Shown here in pieces: positions 7,659 to 16,250 of a stretch of 31,020 nt of DNA. Position numbers and translations under genes: made by a program. The notes below the pieces were generated by a model, which made no database searches, was not told the origin of the DNA, and worked only from the letters and a program-made list of their open reading frames with translations. This DNA is from a virus. The stretch covers positions 1-31,020 of IMG/VR virus record IMGVR_UViG_3300036985_003093. The stretch is one strand, 5' to 3'. How positions within the stretch are numbered: position 1 is the first letter of the stretch; each line of letters starts with the position of its first letter.

Positions 7659-9200
7659 TTATCCCTGCTGCCCCTGCAGTTTTTGGTTCTTCACCAATTC
7701 TAACTGCACTTCAACCATTGTTGGCAAGCCCAGAACAGACCGAGCGGCGTCTCCAAATGTGCTAACGAAGAGCGCTCGCTGATATTGCTCCTCGGTGACT
7801 CCGAAGCCCTGAGCGCTCATCTGATCCTCTTTCGTCGGGTCAAGGCCGTCGTCCATCTGCCATTGTCGGCGACTTTTCGCGCCGATCTTGATCGCTGTTT
7901 CTCGCCCGGAGTATTCCTTCGAAGTGTCCGCGTGACGGCGTTTCGACCAGCGATAGGTGTGTTTGACTTTTCGGACGTCGTTATATTTTTTTTCGATCAA
8001 ACCCAGCGCCGCAGCTTCCTTCAGCCAGAGAATCAGCAGCTTGTCAATGACTTCAGTTTCCCAGTCCTGACGCTGGCAAGCCACTTCAAGCTCCCATTCC
8101 TGCCGTAGACCAGCCATTGAGCTCATGTTCTGGTCGCTTGCGTCACCCAACGCGATGAAGTTCGGCTGATTAACTCCGCGACCGTGTTCGGATGCGAGAG
8201 ATTTCACGAACGCTTCGTGATTGCTGTTCGGGTGTTCGGCTTTCATTTGCTCAATAGTCCAGCCCGCCGGGACTGCTGTCCATGTTCCGTAGCTCGTCGG
8301 CACCTGGACCCACGCCGCCATCGGATCAAGTGCGGCCGCTCCGTCGTCGAATCGATCCACATTGGTCCGCATGATGCCGGTATGTTTCGCCGCTGTTGTA
8401 GCTGCGTCCAGTGTGGCCCTGCGAAACGATCTTGTCAGTGGCCCATTCTTCACGCTTGTGGCGTACTCCGGAGCGCCAACAGATTGCGACGGACGCCCCC
8501 AGTCCCAGACGTCCAGAATGTATTCGGCGGGTACTTTGATCGGCATCGTCATCGGATTCTCTGCCGGATGTTCTGGAGTCATCCAGTACGCGACGACGTC
8601 ACCAAACTTGTCAGTCACCTTGCCGTCGAGACAGGTTTGCTTCGTGTCGATCTTCCAATCGTACGGCGCTCGAATGTGATCGCAATCGAACGGAATAAAG
8701 TCCAGTTGCACAGAATCCTGAGGACGCTTTTCGTTCGTGAAGGCGAGCGCCATGCCTGCGCCGTCGGATTGTTTCGCGTTGGCCATCGCGCGGAACTTTC
8801 GACCAGCCTTGACGTCCACCAGCCAGCCGTTGAATAGATCTTCAATCAAGCCAGACTGCTCATCGTCTCCGGGGATGTTGATCTCAATTTCTGCCCCGCG
8901 ACCAACAACCGAAACAGTCGTCGAACGCGCGGACCCTTTCAGCCACGGGTTCGCCTGAAAGATCTCGTAGCGGCTTCGATCGATCAACGTGCGTCGATCA
9001 GTAGGATTGAGTGCCGTGCGACCGCTCTCATTCATGGCCCGCGCGAACTGCTCATTGATCTCCGGATTCTGATCCGCCAAATCGTAGGCCGCGTTCATCG
9101 GAATCACGTTTGACTGCACCTGACGCTGACTCATGGCGGCCAATCGCTTTCGTTTGTGCGATCGCACCAAGGCTAGTCGTTCTCTATTCGCATTGATCAC
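7659..9200 (-). CDS. Portal protein (lambda-type)
   Basis: About 513 residues from the preferred GTG start. The order of features fits lambda gpB-like portals: a basic N-terminus (SHKRKRLAAMSQRQ), the ARAMNESGRTALN / RSRYEIFQANPWLKGSARS stem entry, a central HIRAPYDW and PAEYILDVWDW wing region, SFRRATLDAATTAAKHTG, and a C-terminal QDWETEVIDKLLILWL clip. It forms the dodecameric DNA channel at the capsid vertex and docks the terminase. The GTG at 9200 has GGGAG nine nt upstream and lies 2 nt after the previous stop; a GTG at 9230 is in frame but lacks a good site. The MINANRERLA start is therefore favoured. Confidence 0.85.
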   Translation of the reverse strand: MINANRERLALVRSHKRKRLAAMSQRQVQSNVIPMNAAYDLADQNPEINEQFARAMNESGRTALNPTDRRTLIDRSRYEIFQANPWLKGSARSTTVSVVGRGAEIEINIPGDDEQSGLIEDLFNGWLVDVKAGRKFRAMANAKQSDGAGMALAFTNEKRPQDSVQLDFIPFDCDHIRAPYDWKIDTKQTCLDGKVTDKFGDVVAYWMTPEHPAENPMTMPIKVPAEYILDVWDWGRPSQSVGAPEYATSVKNGPLTRSFRRATLDAATTAAKHTGIMRTNVDRFDDGAAALDPMAAWVQVPTSYGTWTAVPAGWTIEQMKAEHPNSNHEAFVKSLASEHGRGVNQPNFIALGDASDQNMSSMAGLRQEWELEVACQRQDWETEVIDKLLILWLKEAAALGLIEKKYNDVRKVKHTYRWSKRRHADTSKEYSGRETAIKIGAKSRRQWQMDDGLDPTKEDQMSAQGFGVTEEQYQRALFVSTFGDAARSVLGLPTMVEVQLELVKNQKLQGQQG

Positions 9201-9202
9201 GA

Positions 9203-9664
9203 TTAAGGTCTCCCGTGTGTTTGTCGCCACCGCAGAACCGGAATCGCTCCCGGCGTTGCTGCCTGCGCTTGCTGCTGTTTCTGATATCGATCGAACTCAA
9301 TCTGATCCTTCAAGCTGTGTTCTTCGATTCGCTCCGTTCCGGCCTGCACAACTCGCGGCCGCGCAGCAGCTCCCGCCAGTGAGCCGTCTGCCACGACCAC
9401 AAGCGGAATAGCAAATGGAGTCCACGCGTCTCCGCCGATCGCTCCCGAGACTGCACACTCCAAAGAATTGCCATCTTCAAGGGCAGGGCAGAGCCCAGTG
9501 AACGTTAGTGTGTATTGTCCGGTTCCGGTCTTCAGGATTTCCGGAACAGCGTCCGGATGCGAAGACAGGACGCCGCTCACCGTGTCGCCGTCTGGTTCGA
9601 CCGGTCCACCAGCAACCATCACATTGACGAACACTTTGCAAGTCGATCCCGGAAGCACGTCCAT
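9203..9664 (-). CDS. Small head-module protein, possible Ig-like structural protein
   Basis: 153 residues. Residues 1-95 read as a beta-rich, Ig-like or minor head domain (STCKVFVNVMV, TGQYTLTFTGL, DAWTPFAIPLVV). The last 50 are charged and helical (KDQIEFDRYQKQQQAQA). No signal peptide. GGGGA lies 7 nt before the ATG. It sits between a zinc-ribbon gene and the portal, where gpW-like head-tail joining proteins occur in lambda-like phages, but it is longer and beta-rich, so that name is not justified. Confidence 0.6.
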   Translation of the reverse strand: MDVLPGSTCKVFVNVMVAGGPVEPDGDTVSGVLSSHPDAVPEILKTGTGQYTLTFTGLCPALEDGNSLECAVSGAIGGDAWTPFAIPLVVVADGSLAGAAARPRVVQAGTERIEEHSLKDQIEFDRYQKQQQAQAATPGAIPVLRWRQTHGRP

Positions 9665-9690
9665 TGTCTAATCCCCTACATTACCTGCGA

Positions 9691-9903
9691 TCACTCGCAT
9701 TCAAACTCACGTCGTTTCTTAATGACTGACGCCTTAGTTTTCTTGACGGCCTCACGCCTTATATCAATCGCGGTATTTATGTGCCCGCAATCCTCGCACT
9801 TATACTGGATGACCGTCGCAGGCATTCCTCGCGTTGTAACACGCTCCAGAGAAGGAGATCCGCATTTTCGACAACCGTCGGCAAACTGTGTTTCGTGGCT
9901 CAT
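9691..9903 (-). CDS. Small zinc-ribbon protein
   Basis: 70 residues with two CxxC knuckles (CRKCGS and CEDCGH) 23 residues apart, the plain zinc-ribbon pattern, followed by a basic tail (KKTKASVIKKRRE). The start overlaps the TerL stop as ATGA, so it is translationally coupled to terminase. Zinc ribbons of this type bind nucleic acid or act as protein adaptors; an accessory role in packaging is inferred from position only. Confidence 0.72.
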   Translation of the reverse strand: MSHETQFADGCRKCGSPSLERVTTRGMPATVIQYKCEDCGHINTAIDIRREAVKKTKASVIKKRREFECE

Positions 9904-12197
9904 CTGATTGGAACATCCACCTGAGTGATCATTTTTCGGAAGGCGTCTCGTTTCTTAGGTCGTGCCTTCATTTCGCCGCTTACTCTCATACCTTCGTGTT
10001 CTGCTCCGACTCGTGACATTACTAGAGTGTCCAGCCAGTGGTCTTGGTCCTGACCTGGCTTATTTTTCCAGTGTTCCATGACTCGCCGCGAACCTTCCAT
10101 TATTGTTACAGACTTCGAAGCAAAATGGATAGCCAGAAACTTAGACGGTTTTGTGCCGTTAAATGTAATTCTGCCAGCCAGTTTGGTTTTCGCCGCTCCC
10201 TTAGTAAGTCCGGTCTGAATTCGAGTCCTGAAATGGTCCGCATCGAACTCGACGAAATACACTCCACTGCCTCGGTTGTCTAATTTCCATTCGAGGCTCT
10301 TCTCAATTCGTTGCTGTGTTTTTCCCAACGGGGCTCGCGACATAGGTGGACGATTTGGAGAGATGAATTGCCCGCCAGACGGAATCAGCCTCCCGCGAAA
10401 CTCGTCTTCCGCCGCGATTGCGAGAACCACGTTCTGGATCTTCTCCCAGCGCGCGTCGATCATGACGCAGTCAACCGGCCACGACTTATCGTCCTGCTCA
10501 ATTGGCTCCAGAAGCCAGCGCGTGCATTCTCGGATTGCGATCTCATGTTCGTCCGCCCAGGTCAACGCTTCACCCGGTCTAAGCCGTGCGACTTCGGCCC
10601 CGAGTCGCCTTGATACCTGGTCGTGGCTGAAGATTCCTGCCGGTTGATCGGGCCATGTGCCCCAGTTCAGAATGTAGCCGGTGAACTGATCGGCCCACGC
10701 CACAATCTGCCAGTACAGAACATGCTCCTGAATGTCGATCGACGCCACGATCCGAAGCGTGTCTGGTGGCACATGCCCGCGTGGCAAGCCATTGAATAAC
10801 TGTGACAGATCGTCTTCATTCAGATATGACACACTGGCCGTTGAATCCAGCGGATCTTGTTGAAACTCCGCCATGAACGCCGCGCGGTCTGCAAGGCACT
10901 TCGTCATCAGATATTGCAGAGCGTCAACGGACGGCGCTTCACGCCGCGCAGTCCATCGGACAATTGCACCGATCGACATTGGCTCAATGTTTTCCATATA
11001 GAACAGCGTCGCCCTCGCATGATTCGCGTCGCCCATCGCCAGATCTTCACGCCGGATCTTGTCGTATTCGTCCCAGTAGTTTTTCAGCCCGAGTCGATTA
11101 TCCTCGAAGGTGCATGTGGGAAGCGCATCGAGTGCCGCCTGCCGAATTCCGATGTACTCCGGTTCCTTCGCTCGATCGGTGAAACGATGCGCCAGGTCAT
11201 TCGGCTGAATGCACGTGCAAGGCATGAAGACCGCGAGGCGCTCACCTGGACCACTCAAGCCGTGAATGGCTCCCTTGATGATCCCGGCCAGCTTATCAAT
11301 CGTCGTAGGATTCTTGGCACTCTGTTCGTCCTGCGGATCGTCCACCAGCACCAGCTTCGGGCGGACTGTCGTTTCGTCTGATCGATCGTAGTGGCTCCCT
11401 CGAATCGATCCTGACTCGATACCACAACACTTGATAACCGCTTCACTGCCAGGCGCTCCGTCTACGACCGGAAGAACGAGCATTTCGCCGGACTTCACTT
11501 CGATCGGCTTTCCGTGGTAACTGAATTTCCGTGATGGTGACTTTGAGACCAGATTCATCACCCAGCAGATTTCCGGATACAGTTCTCGAAGCCGCTTGTT
11601 CGTTTCGAGTCGTCGCTTTATACCGCTCTGAATCTGACTTGCTTCGGTTTCGTTCTTCGAGATCAGCATCACCATCGACAGGCGACCGGTCAGAATTCCC
11701 CAGACGATAGCCGCGATACAGAACTGCGTTTTGCCGAATCCGCGCTGATACGCGACCGCTCGTTTGCCGCCTTCGACGACTGCCGTCTGAAGACTCTGAC
11801 AGAGCGCGTAATGATCGGCACACCATTCCAGATGGAAGATTTTCGGAAAGACTGTCGTGATGAACGTCTCCAGATCCGCGTCACAAGCTGATCGCTGCTC
11901 CGGTTCACTGACTGCCGGAATCTCTCCGATGTCCCTGAGTCGTTCACGCCTCTCAATCTGCTTTTCGCGGTCGTACAAATCCTGATCGAATGGCGTCGCC
12001 TTGGCTTCGATTGCGTCCTGATATCGTCTCCACTGAATCGGAGCAATCGCCAGAGCATTCAGCCTACCATTCGCGCCTTTAACTCGGCTGCCATGCTGCT
12101 CTTTCAGCCGCTTGATCCTACGCGCTGTCGTCGCTTCCGGAATCTCACCGTTGATCGCGTCCAAATATTGCTGTTCGGTGAGTTCCGTCCAGTTCAT
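9900..12197 (-). CDS. terL: Terminase large subunit
   Basis: 765 residues from the ATG (MNWTELTEQQ) that overlaps the TerS-like gene. An N-terminal extension of about 120 residues is rich in charged helix. ATPase: Walker A-like QRGFGKT (151-157), a motor region with ISKNETEAS, and Walker B LVLVDDPQD (D286). Nuclease (RNase H fold): D488 in ASIDIQ, D581 in VMIDARWE, and D719/D723 in DHWLD. It cuts concatemers and drives DNA into the prohead through the portal. It is longer than most terminases (about 450-650 residues), mainly because of the N-terminal extension. An upstream in-frame start at 12236 would add 13 residues but lies well inside the previous gene. Confidence 0.93.
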   Translation of the reverse strand: MNWTELTEQQYLDAINGEIPEATTARRIKRLKEQHGSRVKGANGRLNALAIAPIQWRRYQDAIEAKATPFDQDLYDREKQIERRERLRDIGEIPAVSEPEQRSACDADLETFITTVFPKIFHLEWCADHYALCQSLQTAVVEGGKRAVAYQRGFGKTQFCIAAIVWGILTGRLSMVMLISKNETEASQIQSGIKRRLETNKRLRELYPEICWVMNLVSKSPSRKFSYHGKPIEVKSGEMLVLPVVDGAPGSEAVIKCCGIESGSIRGSHYDRSDETTVRPKLVLVDDPQDEQSAKNPTTIDKLAGIIKGAIHGLSGPGERLAVFMPCTCIQPNDLAHRFTDRAKEPEYIGIRQAALDALPTCTFEDNRLGLKNYWDEYDKIRREDLAMGDANHARATLFYMENIEPMSIGAIVRWTARREAPSVDALQYLMTKCLADRAAFMAEFQQDPLDSTASVSYLNEDDLSQLFNGLPRGHVPPDTLRIVASIDIQEHVLYWQIVAWADQFTGYILNWGTWPDQPAGIFSHDQVSRRLGAEVARLRPGEALTWADEHEIAIRECTRWLLEPIEQDDKSWPVDCVMIDARWEKIQNVVLAIAAEDEFRGRLIPSGGQFISPNRPPMSRAPLGKTQQRIEKSLEWKLDNRGSGVYFVEFDADHFRTRIQTGLTKGAAKTKLAGRITFNGTKPSKFLAIHFASKSVTIMEGSRRVMEHWKNKPGQDQDHWLDTLVMSRVGAEHEGMRVSGEMKARPKKRDAFRKMITQVDVPIR

Positions 12198-12415
12198 CGT
12201 TTCATCTTTGCGCTGTGAAGTGTACCGAGTCGGCACTCAATCCAGGCCAGTACAGCGACGAAGCGAAATGTTCCGTCCGGATTCTCCGGCAGACCATCGT
12301 TCATCGCCGCCGTGAGTTCGTGATCGGTCGCGCCGAACACTCTGAGAACTTCAGCCCGCGTCAGATTCTCCGGCCCTTCGATCGAAGTCGAAACAGTCTC
12401 TTCATGTGGTGGCAT
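12194..12415 (-). CDS. Probable terminase small subunit-like HTH protein
   Basis: 73 residues with a single helix-turn-helix-like core (LTRAEVLRVFGATDHELTAA), like the DNA-binding domain of Nu1-type small terminases, but without the C-terminal oligomerisation part. GGAG lies 7 nt before the ATG. It directly precedes and overlaps terL, the usual place for the small subunit that recognises the packaging site. Assigned by position and HTH pattern; a generic regulator is the alternative. Confidence 0.58.
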   Translation of the reverse strand: MPPHEETVSTSIEGPENLTRAEVLRVFGATDHELTAAMNDGLPENPDGTFRFVAVLAWIECRLGTLHSAKMKR

Positions 12416-12429
12416 CGCATCAGCTCCAC

Positions 12430-12771
12430 CTATCGCTTCATTGCGAGCGCTCGCGAAGCCACTGAGATATGTTCGTCGATCAGCAGCACTGGCAACTCTC
12501 CAGGAGGAGTCTTCAGCAGCGCGATCCTGACGGCCAACTGCTGAATGAGTTCTCTTCGCTTTGCGTCCTCAGCGGCCTTGGCACGCTCAGCCAGAAATCC
12601 GCCGAACGATCGCTGACCAACTCGACCTGCGATCAGGCGAATTGCAAGGCGCTGGTCGTTGGTCCATTGCGGTTCAGCGGCGATTGACTCAATCAGAATC
12701 ACCATGCTGGAAAGATGTGCGTTGACCTTTTCGGCGATCGTCAACTCTTCGCGTCGGATTCGGTTCGACAT
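12430..12771 (-). CDS. Helical protein upstream of terminase, unknown
   Basis: 113 residues starting MSNRIRREEL just after the TAA of the preceding gene (TAAAATG). Charged and helical throughout, with a central RLIAGRVGQRSF segment and a C-terminal VLLIDEHISVA strand; no membrane segment. Some phages place a packaging accessory protein here. No family is recognised, so function is unknown. Confidence 0.6.
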   Translation of the reverse strand: MSNRIRREELTIAEKVNAHLSSMVILIESIAAEPQWTNDQRLAIRLIAGRVGQRSFGGFLAERAKAAEDAKRRELIQQLAVRIALLKTPPGELPVLLIDEHISVASRALAMKR

Positions 12772-12772
12772 T

Positions 12773-13123
12773 TTACTCTCTGTCACGGCGGGGCTGAACA
12801 TGAGACGTTAGCGTGCGAAGCGCTTCTGTGTTCTCCATGAGTTTTCCGCCCTGTTGAGTGATTGAGTCGGCAAGATATTTCGCCGCGTCGTGCCCTTCTC
12901 TGGCAGACAGTTCACGCCTTGTATCGATCTTCTCGATGATCGACTCGAAGTGTGTTCGAGTCTCCAGTTGGACCTTGTCGTGTCGATCCAGTAGCGCTGG
13001 CATCCCCTTAGTGACGAGCCACACGAACAGCATTATGATTGCCGCCGTGCCCGTGAGCTGCGCCCACGGTGCCATTGTATCGACCGCTGCTGCAGGTGCT
13101 GCTTGAGCAAGTGTGTATATCAT
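12773..13123 (-). CDS. Holin-like small membrane protein
   Basis: 116 residues: a short N-terminus, one transmembrane segment (TGTAAIIMLFVWLVTKG, residues about 24-40), then a charged cytoplasmic coiled-coil-like tail (VQLETRTHFESIIEKIDTR). Topology and size fit one-TM holins such as the BhlA/UviB type. It lies in the block between lysis-like genes and terminase. Holin function is inferred, not shown by a diagnostic motif. Confidence 0.55.
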   Translation of the reverse strand: MIYTLAQAAPAAAVDTMAPWAQLTGTAAIIMLFVWLVTKGMPALLDRHDKVQLETRTHFESIIEKIDTRRELSAREGHDAAKYLADSITQQGGKLMENTEALRTLTSHVQPRRDRE

Positions 13124-13126
13124 GGA

Positions 13127-13441
13127 TTACAGACCACCATTCAGATAATCCCACAGCCACCCCGCAACCGCGATCGCCAGGGCGAACTGCGGAAAGATCA
13201 GCGAGAGAACTGTTGCCATGAGCCCGACTGATGCCGCAATCGCATCATCCCGTGTCGCCGGTGGCTTCGAGCTGTTCATCGAATCCAGAAACTTGCGAGT
13301 TGTGGCTGCCACTCGTGCGCGACGCCTGGCCCTTGCCTTATCCTCACGCTTAGAGCCAAATGGCAAGACAGAGCAATTGAATTCACGCAATGCTGCGGCT
13401 TCAATTTCAGCCTGATCGCGCGTCGAGAATGTTGGCTTCAT
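13127..13441 (-). CDS. Small protein with C-terminal membrane segment
   Basis: 104 residues. A very basic N-terminal half (SKREDKARARRRARVAA) is followed by one hydrophobic stretch of about 28 residues (ASVGLMATVLSLIFPQFALA onward), then WLWDYLNGGL. It may be a second holin/antiholin-type or a membrane-anchoring protein. GAGG lies 5 nt upstream of the ATG. Position 3 nt before the holin-like gene suggests the two work together. Confidence 0.55.
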   Translation of the reverse strand: MKPTFSTRDQAEIEAAALREFNCSVLPFGSKREDKARARRRARVAATTRKFLDSMNSSKPPATRDDAIAASVGLMATVLSLIFPQFALAIAVAGWLWDYLNGGL

Positions 13442-13448
13442 TCGAACC

Positions 13449-14456
13449 TCACTTAAATCGGACCGTTAAATCTGGCGCGTTCGTCAGTTCCAGCTTGACC
13501 CAACTCAATGATGGATCGAAAGAGCAGGCTGTGAGTGTCGTCGATACTGATACGCCGAACTTCTTGACCGCAACAGTCACTCCGGGAGCAATGCGCACGG
13601 CTCCGGGAGTGACTGAGATTGTGCGATCACTTCCCTTCCAGCTTGCAGATACACCAGCGGACGGAAACTCAACACTCTGTTTTGACAGCAAGTCCGCAGC
13701 CCAACTCCGCGCGCTGTCTGGAGTGTCTATCGTGATATCGAATAGCCCGCCATACGCTTCTGGTGTCTGGCCTGGAATCAGATAAGCTGACAATGCTGCT
13801 GCGATTGTTTCCGGAGACAGCGTTGCGTTCGTGATCGTCGCTTCAACCGCTTTCTCAGCCTCATCAAATACTGGCACGCGGCCATTGTGGTCATCGCTGT
13901 GTAGTGCTGCCAATTGCTCGACCTGCCACGACTCAAGATACCACGCCTGCCATTGCTTTCCCTGATGCTGAGTTCCGTCGCGAAGATGCCGTATCAGTTT
14001 TGACTTTGATGGAGATTTGTCGCCGTCAATATCGTACGCAGGCGGCCATTCTTTTCTGTAATTCGGCGGCTGAATGTAGGTCACCGCCTCATCGATTTCG
14101 ATCGTGTATTCGGACGGCACACTGCTGATTGTTTTGCCGTGTCGTTGCTTCGCATCGGCAATCGTGATCACACGCGATTCTGGGTTTCCGGCCTTCTCAA
14201 ATCGCAACTTCGCCGCCGGGCAATTCGAACACCATGCCTCTGACACCAGCCAGCGTTCTTTGACCTTTCGCGTGCCGGTCGTCGTCACCAACTGTGACGG
14301 TCCGAATGCAATCGCAGAAAATGTGATTGATGGAGCATCGAAGCTGGCAACCTCGACTGCCCCGGATTTCTTGAAATCGTCAGGTAGATCTGGACCGGCC
14401 AGACCAACCATGATGTGAGCATGAATCACCAAGACTAAAGCTATCGCAGAATTCAT
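13449..14456 (-). CDS. Exported thioredoxin-like protein
   Basis: 335 residues from the ATG that overlaps the previous stop as ATGA. The start is a signal peptide (MNSAIALVLVIHAHIMVGLA). Around residue 70 comes WLVSEAWCSNCP, a CxxC followed by Pro, as in thioredoxin-fold proteins; SSVPSEYTIE about 35 residues later is a plausible cis-Pro strand. Residues 210-335 are a separate beta-rich region with SVTPGAVRIAPGVTVAVKK. It should act outside the cytoplasm as a disulfide enzyme or electron donor. Its place between a papain-like peptidase (with several Cys) and small membrane proteins suggests a lysis or envelope role. Substrate unknown. Confidence 0.66.
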   Translation of the reverse strand: MNSAIALVLVIHAHIMVGLAGPDLPDDFKKSGAVEVASFDAPSITFSAIAFGPSQLVTTTGTRKVKERWLVSEAWCSNCPAAKLRFEKAGNPESRVITIADAKQRHGKTISSVPSEYTIEIDEAVTYIQPPNYRKEWPPAYDIDGDKSPSKSKLIRHLRDGTQHQGKQWQAWYLESWQVEQLAALHSDDHNGRVPVFDEAEKAVEATITNATLSPETIAAALSAYLIPGQTPEAYGGLFDITIDTPDSARSWAADLLSKQSVEFPSAGVSASWKGSDRTISVTPGAVRIAPGVTVAVKKFGVSVSTTLTACSFDPSLSWVKLELTNAPDLTVRFK

Positions 14457-15412
14457 CGCCATTCACTCCCTTCCTGCGGTTCAAAGTGCCACGACTCGCC
14501 ACCGCGTAAAGCCTTTTCCTGATCGCTCGCCGTAACGCCGTAACAGCCCTGAGGCAGCGCGTATTCTTTTCCGTTCGCCATCACTAATGTAGCTGGTCCT
14601 GTCGGCTGATCTTTCCATGAATTCTGCCGCAGAACTCCGTCTTCACCGTTTTGTGCGACGAACACACCTACGACAGCCTCGCAATGTCCTGCCGGCTGGC
14701 TCAGCCGAGACATGCCGTACTGATTGCGAGGCCCGCCTGTCACGTTGCCGCTCATTGCGCCTGCGAATCCACAGGCGAGAACGTCGAGCATGTCGTCGAT
14801 AGTGCGTGCCAGGTGGGCGTCAAACTTGTGCGTACTGGCATCCATAATCTGCTGTGGGATGCCTCGCTGGCCCCAATCGCGAGCCAAGTCCGTCCTGCCA
14901 ATCGGATCATCCACGCTCAGATCGATCGTGCCGTAACGGTTTCGCTCGCAGCAGCCGTAACGGCTCACCCACTCGGCGGCCCAACCGCCGTACATGCCGC
15001 CTCCAGATCCGAGGCGGCCCTTGCCAATCGTCATACGACCGCCACCATAGATCGGCTCGTACGCGATGACTGCAGGCCGGCCTTGGATCTTTTTCTCGTC
15101 GATCGCTTTCAAATAGCTCAGCATGCACGCCCGATACGTGCCGCGTGAAACACAAGTCCCCGTGTCGGGAGCTGGTGAAGCGTTTCGATTGCCGTTCTGA
15201 AAATCAGCATGACGTCGCGGATAGTATTTGCTCATCAGATGAGGCATCATCACGCACGCAACGCCGCGTGCCTTCAGTCGATCCCATGTACCTTTGATGG
15301 CTGGATTGTCTCCGCAGATCGGCTGAGCGCCGTAGGCTAACATCCGCACGACTGTGGCGTCAGTGACGCCGGGATCGATCAGCGCGCCCATCGCGTAGAT
15401 TTCACTGGCCAT
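14453..15412 (-). CDS. Papain-like cysteine peptidase, candidate endolysin
   Basis: 319 residues. Three blocks are in papain-family order: Cys87 in DTGTCVSRGTYRA (nucleophile), His243 in AGHCEAVVGVF, and Asn264 in RQNSWKDQ, like the NSWG motif. The segment around residues 123-143 is Gly-rich. There is no signal peptide, as for holin-dependent lysins. The start overlaps the previous stop as TGATG. It is flanked by a lipoprotein, TM proteins and a thioredoxin-like protein in a lysis-like block. Inferred role: cleavage of peptide cross-links or envelope proteins during release. It could instead be a virion-maturation protease. Confidence 0.62.
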   Translation of the reverse strand: MASEIYAMGALIDPGVTDATVVRMLAYGAQPICGDNPAIKGTWDRLKARGVACVMMPHLMSKYYPRRHADFQNGNRNASPAPDTGTCVSRGTYRACMLSYLKAIDEKKIQGRPAVIAYEPIYGGGRMTIGKGRLGSGGGMYGGWAAEWVSRYGCCERNRYGTIDLSVDDPIGRTDLARDWGQRGIPQQIMDASTHKFDAHLARTIDDMLDVLACGFAGAMSGNVTGGPRNQYGMSRLSQPAGHCEAVVGVFVAQNGEDGVLRQNSWKDQPTGPATLVMANGKEYALPQGCYGVTASDQEKALRGGESWHFEPQEGSEWR

Positions 15413-15795
15413 CAGATTCCCCTCAGTTTTTTTGCGACCTCTGCACGGTTCGCGTCCGTTATCTCAATCCGCTTCGCTCGCCACTCGGACACACGGCCAT
15501 CGTCCTTGATGCTGCCAGTGGATTTCAGGATATCGACGATAGCCAACAGGTGATCGGTATGCTGCTGAAGCACGCCGAAGGAGGATCGATCGACACACAG
15601 CGCCAGAGCGTTCCAGTGTGCAGCCTCAGTTGGTTCTGTGGTCGGAACCGGAACCGGCTCAACCTGATTCTTATCATCATCTGGTGGCTTCGGGATTGCT
15701 GAATTTTTATCTGTGTTTGCCCACCAGAAAAATCCAGCAGTAATGATCAGAATCAATATCCACGGACTAGACTGCGGCTCATTTTGCTGCGGCAT
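15412..15795 (-). CDS. Membrane-anchored protein with periplasmic domain
   Basis: 127 residues. N-terminal transmembrane anchor (SSPWILILIITAGFFWWA, residues about 9-26), then a Pro-rich linker with EPVPVPTTEPTE, then a soluble domain of about 70 residues with CVDRSSF and a helical end. The start overlaps the lipoprotein gene by 17 nt. A pair of lipoprotein plus TM-anchored protein recalls o-spanin/i-spanin, but there is no long coiled coil, so this is an analogy only. Confidence 0.58.
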   Translation of the reverse strand: MPQQNEPQSSPWILILIITAGFFWWANTDKNSAIPKPPDDDKNQVEPVPVPTTEPTEAAHWNALALCVDRSSFGVLQQHTDHLLAIVDILKSTGSIKDDGRVSEWRAKRIEITDANRAEVAKKLRGI

Positions 15796-16144
15796 TGGCC
15801 ACCGCCTTCGTGCTGGAGGCTTGCATCAGATCCAGCACCTTGGCCTGCAGATCCGGCTGACCCTGCAATTGAGTGAACAGATCCGCCAGAAGCAACGCCA
15901 GCTTATCTGCCGTCAGTGATTCCGGAGACGTGCTGCCCGGCAGGATCTTGAGCGCCTGCAGCAGCCCCTTGACCATGTTCGCGAGGCTCGCAAAGTGGCC
16001 CTTAGAATTTGCCAGGTATGCCAGTGCAATCAATGCCCCGGTCTGCCAGTTGAGTTGGCTGAGATCCAGCTTGATGCCCATCGTGTCGCTCGTTGTGCAG
16101 CCTGTCATGCAGAGGCAAAGTATAGCGACTAACAGATGTTTCAT
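15779..16144 (-). CDS. Lipoprotein of the lysis-like block
   Basis: 121 residues. A classic lipoprotein signal, MKHLLVAILCLCMTGC with lipobox MTGC (Cys16), then a helical region with hydrophobic NWQTGALIALAYLA and a second helix ADKLALLLADLFTQLQ. Likely anchored to a membrane from the outside. GGAG before the ATG. It is the first gene after the candidate promoter at 16210-16236, so it heads the late block. Spanin-like or envelope-modifying role is inferred from context. Confidence 0.62.
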   Translation of the reverse strand: MKHLLVAILCLCMTGCTTSDTMGIKLDLSQLNWQTGALIALAYLANSKGHFASLANMVKGLLQALKILPGSTSPESLTADKLALLLADLFTQLQGQPDLQAKVLDLMQASSTKAVANAAAK

Positions 16145-16209
16145 GCGTTGACTCCAGTTCGGAAAGTGGCTTCGATACGCCTAGTTTTAGGCAACATCAA
16201 AGCCTCAAC

Positions 16210-16236
16210 GCTATAGTGATCTGCGCGATCCGTCAA
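16210..16236 (-). promoter_or_regulatory. Candidate late promoter
   Basis: On the minus strand TTGACG (16236-16231) and TATAGC (16215-16210) are separated by 15 nt, in the 106-nt gap upstream of the lipoprotein gene. A small hairpin, GCCTA/TAGGC, follows in the leader. The 15-nt spacer is short, so the call is moderate. Confidence 0.4.
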
Positions 16237-16250
16237 TAGTGCAACATCGA

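Noticed and set aside
15412-16144. Firm spanin pair annotation
   Set aside because: The lipoprotein and TM protein occur side by side, but the order is lipoprotein first and the TM protein has no long coiled coil, so only an analogy is justified.
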